Source: a virus
Direction: 5' to 3' (one strand)
Length of the DNA stretch: 28,449 nt
IMG/VR virus record: IMGVR_UViG_3300029309_000262
Location: 1-28,449 of that record
Shown: piece by piece, positions 5,964-13,345 of the stretch
How positions within the stretch are numbered: position 1 is the stretch's first letter
Layout of the letters: every line of letters starts with the position of its first letter
The notes under the pieces: generated by a model
What the model saw: the letters and a program-made list of their open reading frames with translations, nothing else
The model's database searches: none
What the model was told of the DNA's origin: nothing
Made by a program: the position numbers and the translations under genes

Positions 5964-6274
5964 TATCTTTTATGTTTATTTATAACAGCTTGTATGCTGT
6001 CTAATCTTATTGTTATTTCCATTGTTAGTCCTGCTTCAAATTTAGCAACAGGACTTGAATTCTTATATATCATAATTGTAGGCACAGATTTTATTGACTT
6101 TTTAATTGCATCACTTTGATCTTCTACAAAAGCATATTGTACTTTTGTATTTCTTAATCTATCTAAACCTCTATAAGTATTGTTGTCATTCCACTTATAA
6201 TTAAAATGTACTGTAGTTATATTTTGACCATAACTAAATACACTAAACAGTAATGCTAAAACTAATATTCTCAT
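5963..6274 (-). CDS. Secreted thioredoxin-fold protein lacking the CxxC motif
   Basis: A 103-aa protein with a signal peptide (MRILVLALLFSVFSYGQ, cleaved about residue 16-17) of the type common in Flavobacteriia. The mature part has thioredoxin-like order: strand ITTVHFNYKW, then a helix, strand KVQYAFVED, a helix IKKSI, and the cis-Pro turn SVPTIMIYK (63-71), then VAKFEAGL and a last helix. Where WCxxC is normally found there is KWNDNNTYR, and there is no cysteine at all, so it cannot be a disulphide oxidoreductase. It would act in the periplasm. It overlaps the TM/coiled-coil gene by 4 nt and the next small membrane gene by 1 nt, so it probably serves lysis or envelope modification. Confidence 0.65.
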   Translation of the reverse strand: MRILVLALLFSVFSYGQNITTVHFNYKWNDNNTYRGLDRLRNTKVQYAFVEDQSDAIKKSIKSVPTIMIYKNSSPVAKFEAGLTMEITIRLDSIQAVINKHKR

Positions 6275-6561
6275 TTCTTAATTATTTCAAATAGTTTCTC
6301 ATCAATATTCTTAACAGTTTCATCTATCTCTTCTACTTTTTTATTTGTGTTAATAATATTTTCTCTAATTAATTGGTCTTTTAAGTCGTACTCTGTTCTT
6401 GATACTTCTGGTTCTGGTAGTTCTTTAGCTTCCTCAATGTCTGCTTGTAGCGAATACCACATACCTACAACTGTAACTACAACTGCACCTAAAGTTATTA
6501 GATTCTCAACACTAATGTTGAACTTCTTTTTCTTTATTTCTTCTATATCTAAATCTGCCAT
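6271..6561 (-). CDS. TM plus coiled-coil protein (lysis/envelope cluster)
   Basis: A 96-aa protein. Residues 1-18 are charged and cytoplasmic, 19-38 are a membrane segment (ENLITLGAVVVTVVGMWYSL), and 40-96 form a heptad-like charged helix (DQLIRENIINTNKKVEEIDE and onward). This N-in single-TM plus coiled-coil plan is that of inner-membrane spanins, and the neighbour encodes a secreted protein. However, that neighbour lacks the lipobox cysteine of an outer-membrane spanin. The plan also fits small holin-like accessory proteins of Bacteroidetes phages. Topology is visible; function is inferred from position. Confidence 0.6.
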   Translation of the reverse strand: MADLDIEEIKKKKFNISVENLITLGAVVVTVVGMWYSLQADIEEAKELPEPEVSRTEYDLKDQLIRENIINTNKKVEEIDETVKNIDEKLFEIIKK

Positions 6562-6572
6562 AATTATTTATT

Positions 6573-7745
6573 TTAAGCTATGCTAAACATATCCCCACCA
6601 AAAGCAAAACAACCATACCTAAATCCATTTGCATTTGTATCTGATTCACTAGAAGATAATCTAACATCTTGATTACCACCATCAACATTAACTGAACCAG
6701 TTTCATTAGAAAACATTGCATTATCTTCTAATTCTAAACCACCTACAGCTTGATTACCAGGTACCCTAAAGAAATTTAAAGTACCAGTACGAGGAGTACC
6801 TGAATTGGCTCTATCTGGATGAAAGCAATGAAACCTATTCTCTCCAGGAATAAAAGCTACAATTGGTGCAAAATCAGCTGAGAGTATTGTTCTAGTTGAA
6901 GAACTTGCATTTCCAACGTAAGATTCTCTGTCGAAAAAACCTGATTTAGGTGCAAAAGCATATATAACATAATCAACACCGCTATCACCTCCTAAAGATG
7001 AAGATGAATGAACACTTATTGTAGATGTATTAGCTGACATATGATTACTACTGCTATCTAAAGGTCTGCTAAACTGAGTGTTACTAAATCCTTGACCACC
7101 TCTAAAATCATTGTCAGTGTCATCAAATATTGTAGCACCACCTCTTGAATCACCAAAGGAAGATGCACTTGAAAGACTTAAATTTGTTCTTATACAAAGC
7201 ATAACCTCTGGTTTTACTCCTAAACCGTGACCAATCGTAGTTGAACCACCTCCTGAGGTAAATGTTACTTTAGAAAAAGCACCGTCAGCATTTACAAAAA
7301 CTGTGCTTGTAGTATTACCATCATTGTTTGTTGCTCCTGAAGTTGTTGTTTTAAAAGCAATGCCACAATATTTACTTCCATCTCTGTTAAAAGTACTGTG
7401 TGGTTTATTGGAACCAGTATAATTACTTCTAGCGTGTAAAGTAAAACCGTCAGTACCCCAAGTAATTATATCGTTGTTAGCTCTGACTGTTTGAATTACA
7501 CCGCCTCCTGATATATGCATCGTTTCAGTTGACCCAGCAAATGCTCTGTCTATAACAAAGTTTTTCCTTGAACTTGTGTCATTTTCATCTCTTGGAAAAA
7601 TCCATAATAGGTCAGGCTCAAATCCTAAACCAGTAACACTAACATCTGCTGTATTAGAACCAGTACCAACACCATCATATTTAAAAGAACCAGCTATGAA
7701 ACCTACACTACTTCCTGTTCTAAATGTCTTTTTATTTATACTCAT
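6573..7745 (-). CDS. Tail-fibre/receptor-binding-type protein with three similar domains
   Basis: A 390-aa beta-rich, Ser/Gly/Asn-rich protein. Three units can be aligned. Each opens with a strand motif (GLGFEPDLLWI near residue 40, GHGLGVKPEVMLCI near 175, FAPIVAFIPGE near 295) and closes with an aromatic strand (KYCGIAFKT near 125, VDYVIYAFAPK near 258, RYGCFAFGGD near 378). The G.G..P....I opening and Y..FAF closing resemble phage virion domains of the DUF7483 kind found in marine phage fibres. No chaperone or protease domain is seen. It overlaps the next upstream gene by 14 nt. A role in host recognition is inferred. Confidence 0.6.
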   Translation of the reverse strand: MSINKKTFRTGSSVGFIAGSFKYDGVGTGSNTADVSVTGLGFEPDLLWIFPRDENDTSSRKNFVIDRAFAGSTETMHISGGGVIQTVRANNDIITWGTDGFTLHARSNYTGSNKPHSTFNRDGSKYCGIAFKTTTSGATNNDGNTTSTVFVNADGAFSKVTFTSGGGSTTIGHGLGVKPEVMLCIRTNLSLSSASSFGDSRGGATIFDDTDNDFRGGQGFSNTQFSRPLDSSSNHMSANTSTISVHSSSSLGGDSGVDYVIYAFAPKSGFFDRESYVGNASSSTRTILSADFAPIVAFIPGENRFHCFHPDRANSGTPRTGTLNFFRVPGNQAVGGLELEDNAMFSNETGSVNVDGGNQDVRLSSSESDTNANGFRYGCFAFGGDMFSIA

Positions 7746-8187
7746 AACTAACTACACTTGCTTTAGTTGTTAGAGCATTTATTTCAGATTCTCTAGTATT
7801 GTGATCATCTAATATAGATGCTCTTTCATCTTGAATATTTTGTGGTAATTCAATACCTCTTTCTGCGTTTCTTATAATATACCAATCTGTAGAAGATAAT
7901 CTATAATTAGTATATTCTCTTAAGCTCTCTATTGTAGATTCTTTAAGTTTACTTAAACTTTCACTAAAAGATATAGATTCTACATTGTAAGTAAATTTAT
8001 CTGTATCAAAATACAAACTACCTAAATTGTGTGTTCGTTTATTATAATCAGGAATTTCTACAGTGTAAAAACCGTAAGATTCAGCTGCCTCGTCTGACAA
8101 GGTGTTAAAACCACCAATTACATTACCCCAAGACTTTGGTAATTCATTGTATGTTTTGATTTCTCCGTTTATATCTATTGCGTACAT
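7732..8187 (-). CDS. Probable tail-fibre-associated or assembly protein
   Basis: A 151-aa protein. The N-terminal half (MYAIDINGEIKTYNELPKSW, then GFYTVEIPDYNKRTHNLGSL) looks like a small fold seen in phage fibre-locus proteins. The C-terminal half is a long helix with YRLSSTDWYIIRNAERGIEL and QDERASILDDHNTRESEINA. The STDWY..RN.E.G...P..I...R......E..I..L pattern is common in tail-fibre assembly or DUF4376-like proteins. Gene position, between two fibre proteins, supports this. The exact role (chaperone or structural linker) is not shown. Confidence 0.55.
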   Translation of the reverse strand: MYAIDINGEIKTYNELPKSWGNVIGGFNTLSDEAAESYGFYTVEIPDYNKRTHNLGSLYFDTDKFTYNVESISFSESLSKLKESTIESLREYTNYRLSSTDWYIIRNAERGIELPQNIQDERASILDDHNTRESEINALTTKASVVSYEYK

Positions 8188-8206
8188 ATCTTTTTTATTT
8201 TATCTA

Positions 8207-8854
8207 TTAACTTGGTGTTGTGTCTGATGTATAAGTTGCTACTACATAATTAAATATAGCATTAGCAGAATCATCTATACATTCAACGTGAATCATATTT
8301 GTTGTACTTCCATCATAATCTACACCACCAACTTTGTTAAATGTTTCACTTGTTCCTGCATCACTATCTAAAGTAATTGTTTGACTTCCTGTTAAGTTAT
8401 AGAAAGTAATTACTTGTCCTTGCTTAAAGTTTGTAAAGTCAAACTCGATACCACCTGTTAAACTTGATCCCATTTTAAATGTAGTACCTGCTGACCAATC
8501 AATACTTACTGCACCTGAATAAGTAGTAATGTCAACTTTTGCTGTGTATCTGTTTTCAAGTTTAGCAAATGTTACATTGTCATCAGTTATTGAAGCTGTA
8601 ACTACTGCGTTTGACGCTAGTTGATCTGCTCCTACTGCATCATCTGCAATCATTGCTTGTTCTACAGCATCATTTGCTATTGTTAAAGCACCTGATGATA
8701 CAGTTGCATCTCCACTTATTGCAAGTGTTGTACCGTTTCCGAATAAAGCATATACTTCATTGAAGTTATCATTTACTTTATCCATTGCGTCTCTTAACGG
8801 ATCACCTGTTCCGTCATTCGCTGAACTTCCTATTCCTATCGCTTGTTTTGCCAT
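8207..8854 (-). CDS. Tail-fibre-like structural protein
   Basis: A 215-aa protein. It begins with IGIGSSANDGTGDPLRDAMD and KVNDNFNEVYALFG (about residues 6-39), a module found at the N-terminus of many phage fibre and structural proteins of marine phages, probably an attachment helix. A repetitive stretch follows with AMIADDAVGADQLASNAVVT and ITDDNVTFAKLE (a triple-helix-like fibre repeat, about 66-100). The C-terminal beta domain (YTAKVDITTYSGAVSIDWSA onward) is of a kind seen in fibres. Together this suggests an elongated trimer. No receptor-binding residues can be named. Confidence 0.7.
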   Translation of the reverse strand: MAKQAIGIGSSANDGTGDPLRDAMDKVNDNFNEVYALFGNGTTLAISGDATVSSGALTIANDAVEQAMIADDAVGADQLASNAVVTASITDDNVTFAKLENRYTAKVDITTYSGAVSIDWSAGTTFKMGSSLTGGIEFDFTNFKQGQVITFYNLTGSQTITLDSDAGTSETFNKVGGVDYDGSTTNMIHVECIDDSANAIFNYVVATYTSDTTPS

Positions 8855-8864
8855 AATTTATTAT

Positions 8865-9032
8865 TTAATATACTGTTTTATCTGCCGTTATACTTGTGTC
8901 ATCAACCAACTCCTTTGTTGTATCTACTGATAAAAATGAACCGTCTGCATCAAAAGGATAAATACTACCCCAACCATTAGACTCATTTGTATTCCCAAAA
9001 TAACTTACTTCATATATTGACCCGAATGACAT
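8865..9032 (-). CDS. Short conserved virion-region protein (55 aa)
   Basis: The ATG at 9032 opens a frame MSFGSIYEVSYFGNTNESNG, WGSIYPFDADGSFLSVDTTK, ELVDDTSITADKTVY, ending 10 nt before the fibre gene. The phrases SFGSIYEVSYFGN and GWGSIYPFDADGS look strongly selected (G, Y, F and D spacing), and I recall similar short proteins between connector and fibre genes of flavobacterial phages. Size and acidity suggest a small structural component or fibre adaptor. Function unknown. Confidence 0.7.
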   Translation of the reverse strand: MSFGSIYEVSYFGNTNESNGWGSIYPFDADGSFLSVDTTKELVDDTSITADKTVY

Positions 9033-9117
9033 TTTTTATCTTTTCTATATAACTCTTTAATTTAATTTCGTTCTCTTTTTTAGGCTTATATGTTTTTTTA
9101 TTCTTTATAAAACCCAT
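9010..9117 (-). CDS. Possible very small basic protein (35 aa)
   Basis: An ATG at 9117, inside the end of the connector gene, opens MGFIKNKKTYKPKKENEIKL then KSYIEKIKNVIRVNI, with the stop 23 nt inside the next gene. It fills the 72-nt gap between two structural genes. High lysine content is partly due to A-rich DNA, so a chance ORF cannot be excluded. No family recognised. Confidence 0.35.
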   Translation of the reverse strand: MGFIKNKKTYKPKKENEIKLKSYIEKIKNVIRVNI

Positions 9118-9602
9118 CCTGTCATATTTTGATCTCTCTCTGGATACATACCACCTTCTTGTGCAGCTGTATACTCTGGATATAAATTACTGTTTTCATC
9201 AATATAATCTAAAAATCTTTGCGTATAAAAATCTGCAGTTGTTTTAGCTTGATAAACTAAGTTATTTATTTCTTCTAATGAAGCCGAATCACTATTCTCT
9301 GATCTATGTTTAAATACACCACCATTTGATATTTGAAATGCTGCATATTTCATATATTCTGATTGTGTAAACCAAATCAACATTGGTTTTAAGTAAGTAT
9401 TTATAAGTGTAGTGTTCGCAGTATTTAAATTATTATTTATTACACCGTCTTGCAGTTTATCGTATAATTTTGTACCCAACTGCGTTTGTATATAAGTATC
9501 TTGTGCTACTTCTACAAACTGTATAAGTTTATCAGTATCTACGTTACCATCTATAATAGACTTTCTCTTTAATTCCTCAAGTGTAATAAATAATGCTTTC
9601 AT
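9105..9602 (-). CDS. Head-tail connector-type protein (DUF6712-like)
   Basis: A 165-aa mainly helical protein. Features are LITLEELKRKS-like start (MKALFITLEELKRKSIIDGN), FVEVAQDTYIQTQLGTKLYD (about 29-48), YLKPMLIWFTQSEYMKYAAF (about 70-89), ISNGGVFKHRSENSDSASLE (about 91-110) and a Tyr-rich end (DYIDENSNLYPEY). The block NGGVFKH.SENS with a preceding helical bundle is what I recognise from Bacteroidetes phage connector/adaptor proteins. It overlaps the portal gene by 4 nt, the normal position of a first head-completion protein. Confidence 0.65.
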   Translation of the reverse strand: MKALFITLEELKRKSIIDGNVDTDKLIQFVEVAQDTYIQTQLGTKLYDKLQDGVINNNLNTANTTLINTYLKPMLIWFTQSEYMKYAAFQISNGGVFKHRSENSDSASLEEINNLVYQAKTTADFYTQRFLDYIDENSNLYPEYTAAQEGGMYPERDQNMTGWVL

Positions 9603-11332
9603 TTTTTATAATTTGGATGATGTCCTCTGTTTGCCATATCTTTTGGTGCAATTTCTACTTCTGCAGGATTATTTGGCTCTTTTAGACCATCTGCAATTGC
9701 TTCTTGCTCACTAACAAGGTTATTGTCAGCTATTTTTTTCTTATATACCTTTAATTCCCAGTAATGATGACAATTTACACCGCCTTTGTACTTAAATAAC
9801 GAATAATTTTGTCCTTTATGACCTAATTCTTTATTTATACCTCTAAAAGACATCATATTTATATCTTCTTTTCTAAATACTATCTTTTGCTCTGTTAAAA
9901 TCTCCATTTTTTGACAAAAACGTCTACTGTTAGGTGATTTTCTTATAGGTGCGTAAGAATAACGAACCTTATATGTTGAATTGTCTTGTGATGATACCTT
10001 ATTAGGTTTAGCATCATCTTGAGTTGGCATAGAAAGACTTGTTAGGTCAAATTCTTTGTCAGAATCTTCTACTTTTTCAGTATGTACAAGTTCCCAATCA
10101 GTTTCATCTATTTTTTCACCTAATTCTTCTAGTTGTGACAATAAATCATCTCCTTCTTCATCAGAAATATCATTTTTTTCTTGTGATGATAGCTTCTCAC
10201 CTGTTTCTTCTTCTCTTTTAATCTTTGTTTCAATGTTATCTAGTTCTGTAAACTCAATTGGTTGTAATGTAACAAAGTAAAGATTAAGTTCTATACCGTT
10301 AAAATTTAACAACTTGTTGAAAGAGTCGATTAGTAATGCTTGAAATGGTCTAATTACAATGTTATCCATAAGCACAGATGCTGTTCTTAATTCTTCTGCG
10401 TTATTTCCAAAGCCAGTATTATCTTTTATACCAAGTAGTATAGGTGAAACAACACCGTGACCAATCATTATCTTTTCTCTAGATTCTTTAGCTAAGAATT
10501 CATATTGTGCGTGTGCATCAGGTAAATTGATAGGATCTATAGAAGCTTCAGCTTCTGCACTTTCGTTAAATGCTAAAATAAATCTACCTGCGTTTGATGA
10601 CCCACTGAATTTATCATATATTTTTCTTTCAATCAATTCTTGTGCTTCGTCACCTGGAATACCATTGTTAAAATTAAGTAGCATAGATGGCTGTAAACCA
10701 TTCTTTATGTTGTTTATATGATAGTTTGATACTTCTTCTTCTAAATTACAATACTGTAAACATCCTTGATAATCGACAGGTGAATAGTAATAGAACCCAG
10801 CTCTATAAGGTTTTATACAATATATCTCAACAGTTTCACTTTTTTTACCAAATTTATATGCTGGTATTCTTTTAGGTTTATCTGATGGTTTTAAATCATT
10901 CCATTTTGGATGATAGTAAAAAGCCTGTATCTGACCATCTTTTGCTTTTTCAGCTCTAAGCGTTTCAGTTGGAAAGTGCTTAAGCTGCATAATTTTTGTT
11001 TTGTTCTTATTATATACAACTTGAATTGCACCTTGTCCAAGTAATTTTAAATCTCCAACTATTCTTCTTACATCTAAATCTTTTAGTATTTGTTTCATTT
11101 GACCAAACTGAACAGAATTAGTTTCTGAATCTGTTGCGTTTAATCCTCTACCATATATCAAATCTGTTATACCGTTTATACATCTTGAGTTTGTTGGACT
11201 ACCTGTATATCTATCTATAATGTCACCAAAATAGTTATTGTCATCACCATATTCTACCCAATCGTGCCTTGTAGATTCTTTGATGCTAGGCACTTCATAC
11301 CCTGCTAAATTTATTACTTTTACCTTGTTCAT
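9599..11332 (-). CDS. Portal protein with C-terminal extension domain
   Basis: A 577-aa portal of the HK97/PBSX type, forming the dodecameric ring through which DNA enters. Supporting blocks are WVEYGDDNNYFGDIIDRYTG, SPTNSRCINGITDLIYGRGL (about 45-66), LKHFPTETLRAEKAKDGQIQ, and EFLAKESREKIMIGHGVVSP then LLGIKDNTGFGNNAEELRTA (about 283-320). Beyond an acidic linker (about 370-450) lies an extra domain, residues 454-533, with SPNSRRFCQKM, FRKEDINMMS and KYKGGVNCHHYWELKVY. This resembles the Cys/His-containing C-terminal part of minor head proteins (Mu gpF-like), suggesting that a normally separate minor-capsid function is fused to the portal. It overlaps both neighbours by 4 nt. Confidence 0.8.
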   Translation of the reverse strand: MNKVKVINLAGYEVPSIKESTRHDWVEYGDDNNYFGDIIDRYTGSPTNSRCINGITDLIYGRGLNATDSETNSVQFGQMKQILKDLDVRRIVGDLKLLGQGAIQVVYNKNKTKIMQLKHFPTETLRAEKAKDGQIQAFYYHPKWNDLKPSDKPKRIPAYKFGKKSETVEIYCIKPYRAGFYYYSPVDYQGCLQYCNLEEEVSNYHINNIKNGLQPSMLLNFNNGIPGDEAQELIERKIYDKFSGSSNAGRFILAFNESAEAEASIDPINLPDAHAQYEFLAKESREKIMIGHGVVSPILLGIKDNTGFGNNAEELRTASVLMDNIVIRPFQALLIDSFNKLLNFNGIELNLYFVTLQPIEFTELDNIETKIKREEETGEKLSSQEKNDISDEEGDDLLSQLEELGEKIDETDWELVHTEKVEDSDKEFDLTSLSMPTQDDAKPNKVSSQDNSTYKVRYSYAPIRKSPNSRRFCQKMEILTEQKIVFRKEDINMMSFRGINKELGHKGQNYSLFKYKGGVNCHHYWELKVYKKKIADNNLVSEQEAIADGLKEPNNPAEVEIAPKDMANRGHHPNYKK

Positions 11333-11694
11333 ATAATTATATATTTTTGAGCCACTTCAGCTGGATCTGCATACTGGTCATATTTATTACTGTTTAATGT
11401 GTGATCCGTTGTATTATCAGTTTGTGATGTACAATATGCTTTACCTCTATATAGAAGTGTAGATCCTTGTTTAAGTTCAAATGAGTAGCTTGTTTCAGCT
11501 GTCAATATAGTAAATGCCACAGACATCTGCAAGTAATTACTGTTAGTAGCTCTTGTAGAAGTTACGCTTGTAAGCGTTTGTGTTTTTCTTGTACCGTCTT
11601 CTACAATAACTAAAGTTAAATTACTAGCAACTGTATATGCTCTAGGTATAATACTAATTGTTTGTGAACTAGTCGTAGGTGATAATGTAATCAT
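11329..11694 (-). CDS. Small beta-rich virion-region protein
   Basis: A 121-aa protein made almost entirely of predicted strands: MITLSPTTSSQTISIIPRAY, then LTLVIVEDGTRKTQTLTSVT, then YSFELKQGSTLLYRGKAYCT. It ends with NSNKYDQYADPAEVAQKYII. The single-sandwich, Ig-like pattern followed by LLYRGKAYCT and a C-terminal KYIII is familiar from flavobacterial phage structural clusters. It is coupled to the portal gene (4-nt overlap) and stands behind a terminator, so it is made in low, portal-like amounts. A head or neck accessory role is a guess. Confidence 0.55.
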   Translation of the reverse strand: MITLSPTTSSQTISIIPRAYTVASNLTLVIVEDGTRKTQTLTSVTSTRATNSNYLQMSVAFTILTAETSYSFELKQGSTLLYRGKAYCTSQTDNTTDHTLNSNKYDQYADPAEVAQKYIII

Positions 11695-11726
11695 ATTTAT
11701 ATAACCTATTATGTTGAATTATGTTC

Positions 11727-11753
11727 AAAAAAAAAGAGGACCAATTGTCCTCT
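11727..11753 (-). terminator. Intrinsic terminator after the tail-tube-like gene
   Basis: On the minus strand AGAGGAC and GTCCTCT pair (7 bp) around AATTG and are followed by nine T (plus 11735-11727). It lies 24 nt beyond the stop of the tube-like gene. Genes further down (portal onward) would be reached only by read-through. Confidence 0.85.
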
Positions 11754-11777
11754 CTTTCTTTACTGTACTCTCTATGT

Positions 11778-12326
11778 TTAAGAGTTAGTACCTTGAGTAA
11801 TTGTTACTGTGTTAGTCATACCAGCAAAAGGATTTGCTGCAGTAGCACCTTCTAAGAAGTTAGCAGGTAGCACTTCTTGAGCAGTAAGAGTTAGTGTATA
11901 TCCACTCATATCGCCCATTGCTGCACCAGTTACTATTGTACCACCACTTACGTCAGCACCGTGTTCTAATCCCATTATAAAGGCATTGTCATTGTAATCT
12001 TGGACTACAACGTGAGGTCTTCCATAAGTTAATAATTTTAACTCTTTATGATCTTGTACTGTAAGTTTATGTAGAGTTAAATTAAGTGTTTGCTCAAAGA
12101 AAGCTGTTCCGTTTTCTCTTGAAGCTGTTATCGTTTGTTCGAAAGATGAATTACCTTTTACTTCGTACTCGAAAGCAGTAACTGTTCCTAAATCTTCAAC
12201 TACATCTGTATCTGTGCTATCAAAAGCAGCAGTAATAACACCATAGTTTAAGAAGTAAACAGCTCTTATACCACCTACGACATCTTTACAAGGTTCTTTT
12301 CTTCCTATTGTTAAATCACAAGCCAT
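11778..12326 (-). CDS. Tail-tube-like structural protein
   Basis: A 182-aa beta-rich protein. Blocks are TIGRKEPCKDVVGGIRAVYF (6-25), FEYEVKGNSSFEQTITASRE (about 52-71), FFEQTLNLTLHKLTVQDHKE (about 76-95), PHVVVQDYNDNAFIMGLEHG (about 104-123), TIVTGAAMGDMSGYTLTLTA (about 129-148) and EVLPANFL. The sequence pattern (ordered strands, GDMSGYTLTLTAQE near the end) resembles phage tail-tube proteins of Bacteroidetes phages. It lies between major capsid and portal with a strong terminator on each side, consistent with high dosage. A tail tube call is likely but rests on pattern memory; another abundant virion protein is possible. Confidence 0.55.
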   Translation of the reverse strand: MACDLTIGRKEPCKDVVGGIRAVYFLNYGVITAAFDSTDTDVVEDLGTVTAFEYEVKGNSSFEQTITASRENGTAFFEQTLNLTLHKLTVQDHKELKLLTYGRPHVVVQDYNDNAFIMGLEHGADVSGGTIVTGAAMGDMSGYTLTLTAQEVLPANFLEGATAANPFAGMTNTVTITQGTNS

Positions 12327-12342
12327 AATATTTTAATTTTAT

Positions 12343-12381
12343 AAAAAAAGGCAGGTAGAAAATACCACCTACCTTTTTTTT
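12343..12381. terminator. Terminator after the major capsid gene, bidirectional
   Basis: On the minus strand a 9-bp stem GGTAGGTGG / CTACCTGCC (with two G-U pairs) encloses TATTTT and is followed by TTTTTTT. The other side carries eight T on the plus strand (12374-12381), so the hairpin could work in both directions. The main use is leftward, 17 nt after the capsid stop. Confidence 0.85.
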
Positions 12382-12397
12382 AGTTAAACAATTGTTA

Positions 12398-13321
12398 TTA
12401 AGAGTATAAAACAATATCACTACCGATTGCGTGTTGTATACCAGCAGTAAATCTCATTATTACTCTTACATTTTGAGAACCATCAATGTCAGCCATATCA
12501 ATAACTTTTACTTCGTTGTGGTCAGCTAATAGACCAGTTCCAAAGAATAAGTTACCTTTTTCAGCTGCAACAGCCTTGTCAGAAGGTAAACCTTGTGCAA
12601 GTGCAATGTTAATCCCATCAAAAGTTAATGCTCCACCGTTAAACCACTGAGTACCTTGATCGTTAGTACCAGCTGCTCCAACGTTAGAAGCAAACCCACC
12701 TAATGCTCTTACATAGTTTCTGTACATATTAGATGGTAAGTAAATTGCTAAATCATCTGAAGCGTATACACCAGAAGGAATTGCATCTACAATTTTTCCA
12801 AGCTCACCTACAACGTTAGCAGAAGTACTTGCTTGAGCTCCTACGTCTACTACGTCACCGTCAGCACCTAATGTAGTTACAAAACCATCGAACTCACCTG
12901 CGTTAGCATTAGTACCGTTCCAAATGTTTTGCTCTACCTTTTGTGCAACTTTTCCTGCAACGTGTGCAATTAAAAAGTCTGAGAAAGAAGGAGGTAAGTT
13001 GTCAAATGCAGAATATCCCATTTGTACAGCTTCCCAGTCAGATCTGAAATCTTTCTTACATAACTGAAGGTTTACTTGAAACTCTTCTGGTTGTAGAATT
13101 CTTTCAGTTAATGTTAATGTTGAAGTAGCGTCAAAGTCACAAGTTGCATCTTTTACAATGTCATCAGTTGCTACTTTTTTCATTACTTCTTTGAATTTAA
13201 CGTTAGGTTTAACAGTAATGTTACCTTCAGCTAAAGTTTTACCTGATAGCAATGCTGCAGAGACATATTTCCCAGCAAATTCACCAGCGTAAGTTGTTGT
13301 TAAAGAATTAGTTGTTGCCAT
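12398..13321 (-). CDS. Major capsid protein
   Basis: A 307-aa protein with the features of an HK97-fold capsid subunit: a short N-terminal arm (MATTNSLTTTYAGEFAGKYV), a helix and strand with NITVKPNVKFKEVMKKVATD, the stretch LTERILQPEEFQVNLQLCKK (about 73-92), a long spine helix FSDFLIAHVAGKVAQKVEQN (about 113-132), DDLAIYLPSNMYRNYVRALG (about 188-207) and an A-domain end (DGINIALAQGLPSDKAV, then GNLFFGTGL). It is followed by a strong terminator and preceded by scaffold-like and head genes. No protease-processed N-terminal delta domain is present; a separate scaffold gene takes its place. Confidence 0.85.
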   Translation of the reverse strand: MATTNSLTTTYAGEFAGKYVSAALLSGKTLAEGNITVKPNVKFKEVMKKVATDDIVKDATCDFDATSTLTLTERILQPEEFQVNLQLCKKDFRSDWEAVQMGYSAFDNLPPSFSDFLIAHVAGKVAQKVEQNIWNGTNANAGEFDGFVTTLGADGDVVDVGAQASTSANVVGELGKIVDAIPSGVYASDDLAIYLPSNMYRNYVRALGGFASNVGAAGTNDQGTQWFNGGALTFDGINIALAQGLPSDKAVAAEKGNLFFGTGLLADHNEVKVIDMADIDGSQNVRVIMRFTAGIQHAIGSDIVLYS

Positions 13322-13345
13322 TTTATATTTATTTTATATTATTAA

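Noticed and set aside
6271-6561. Inner-membrane half of a classical spanin pair
   Set aside because: The topology fits, but the neighbouring secreted protein has no lipobox cysteine, so a classical two-component spanin call is not supported.
10039-10280. Plus-strand frames opposite the acidic linker of the portal
   Set aside because: Serine-rich translation is what antisense of Glu/Asp-rich codons produces; considered a shadow.
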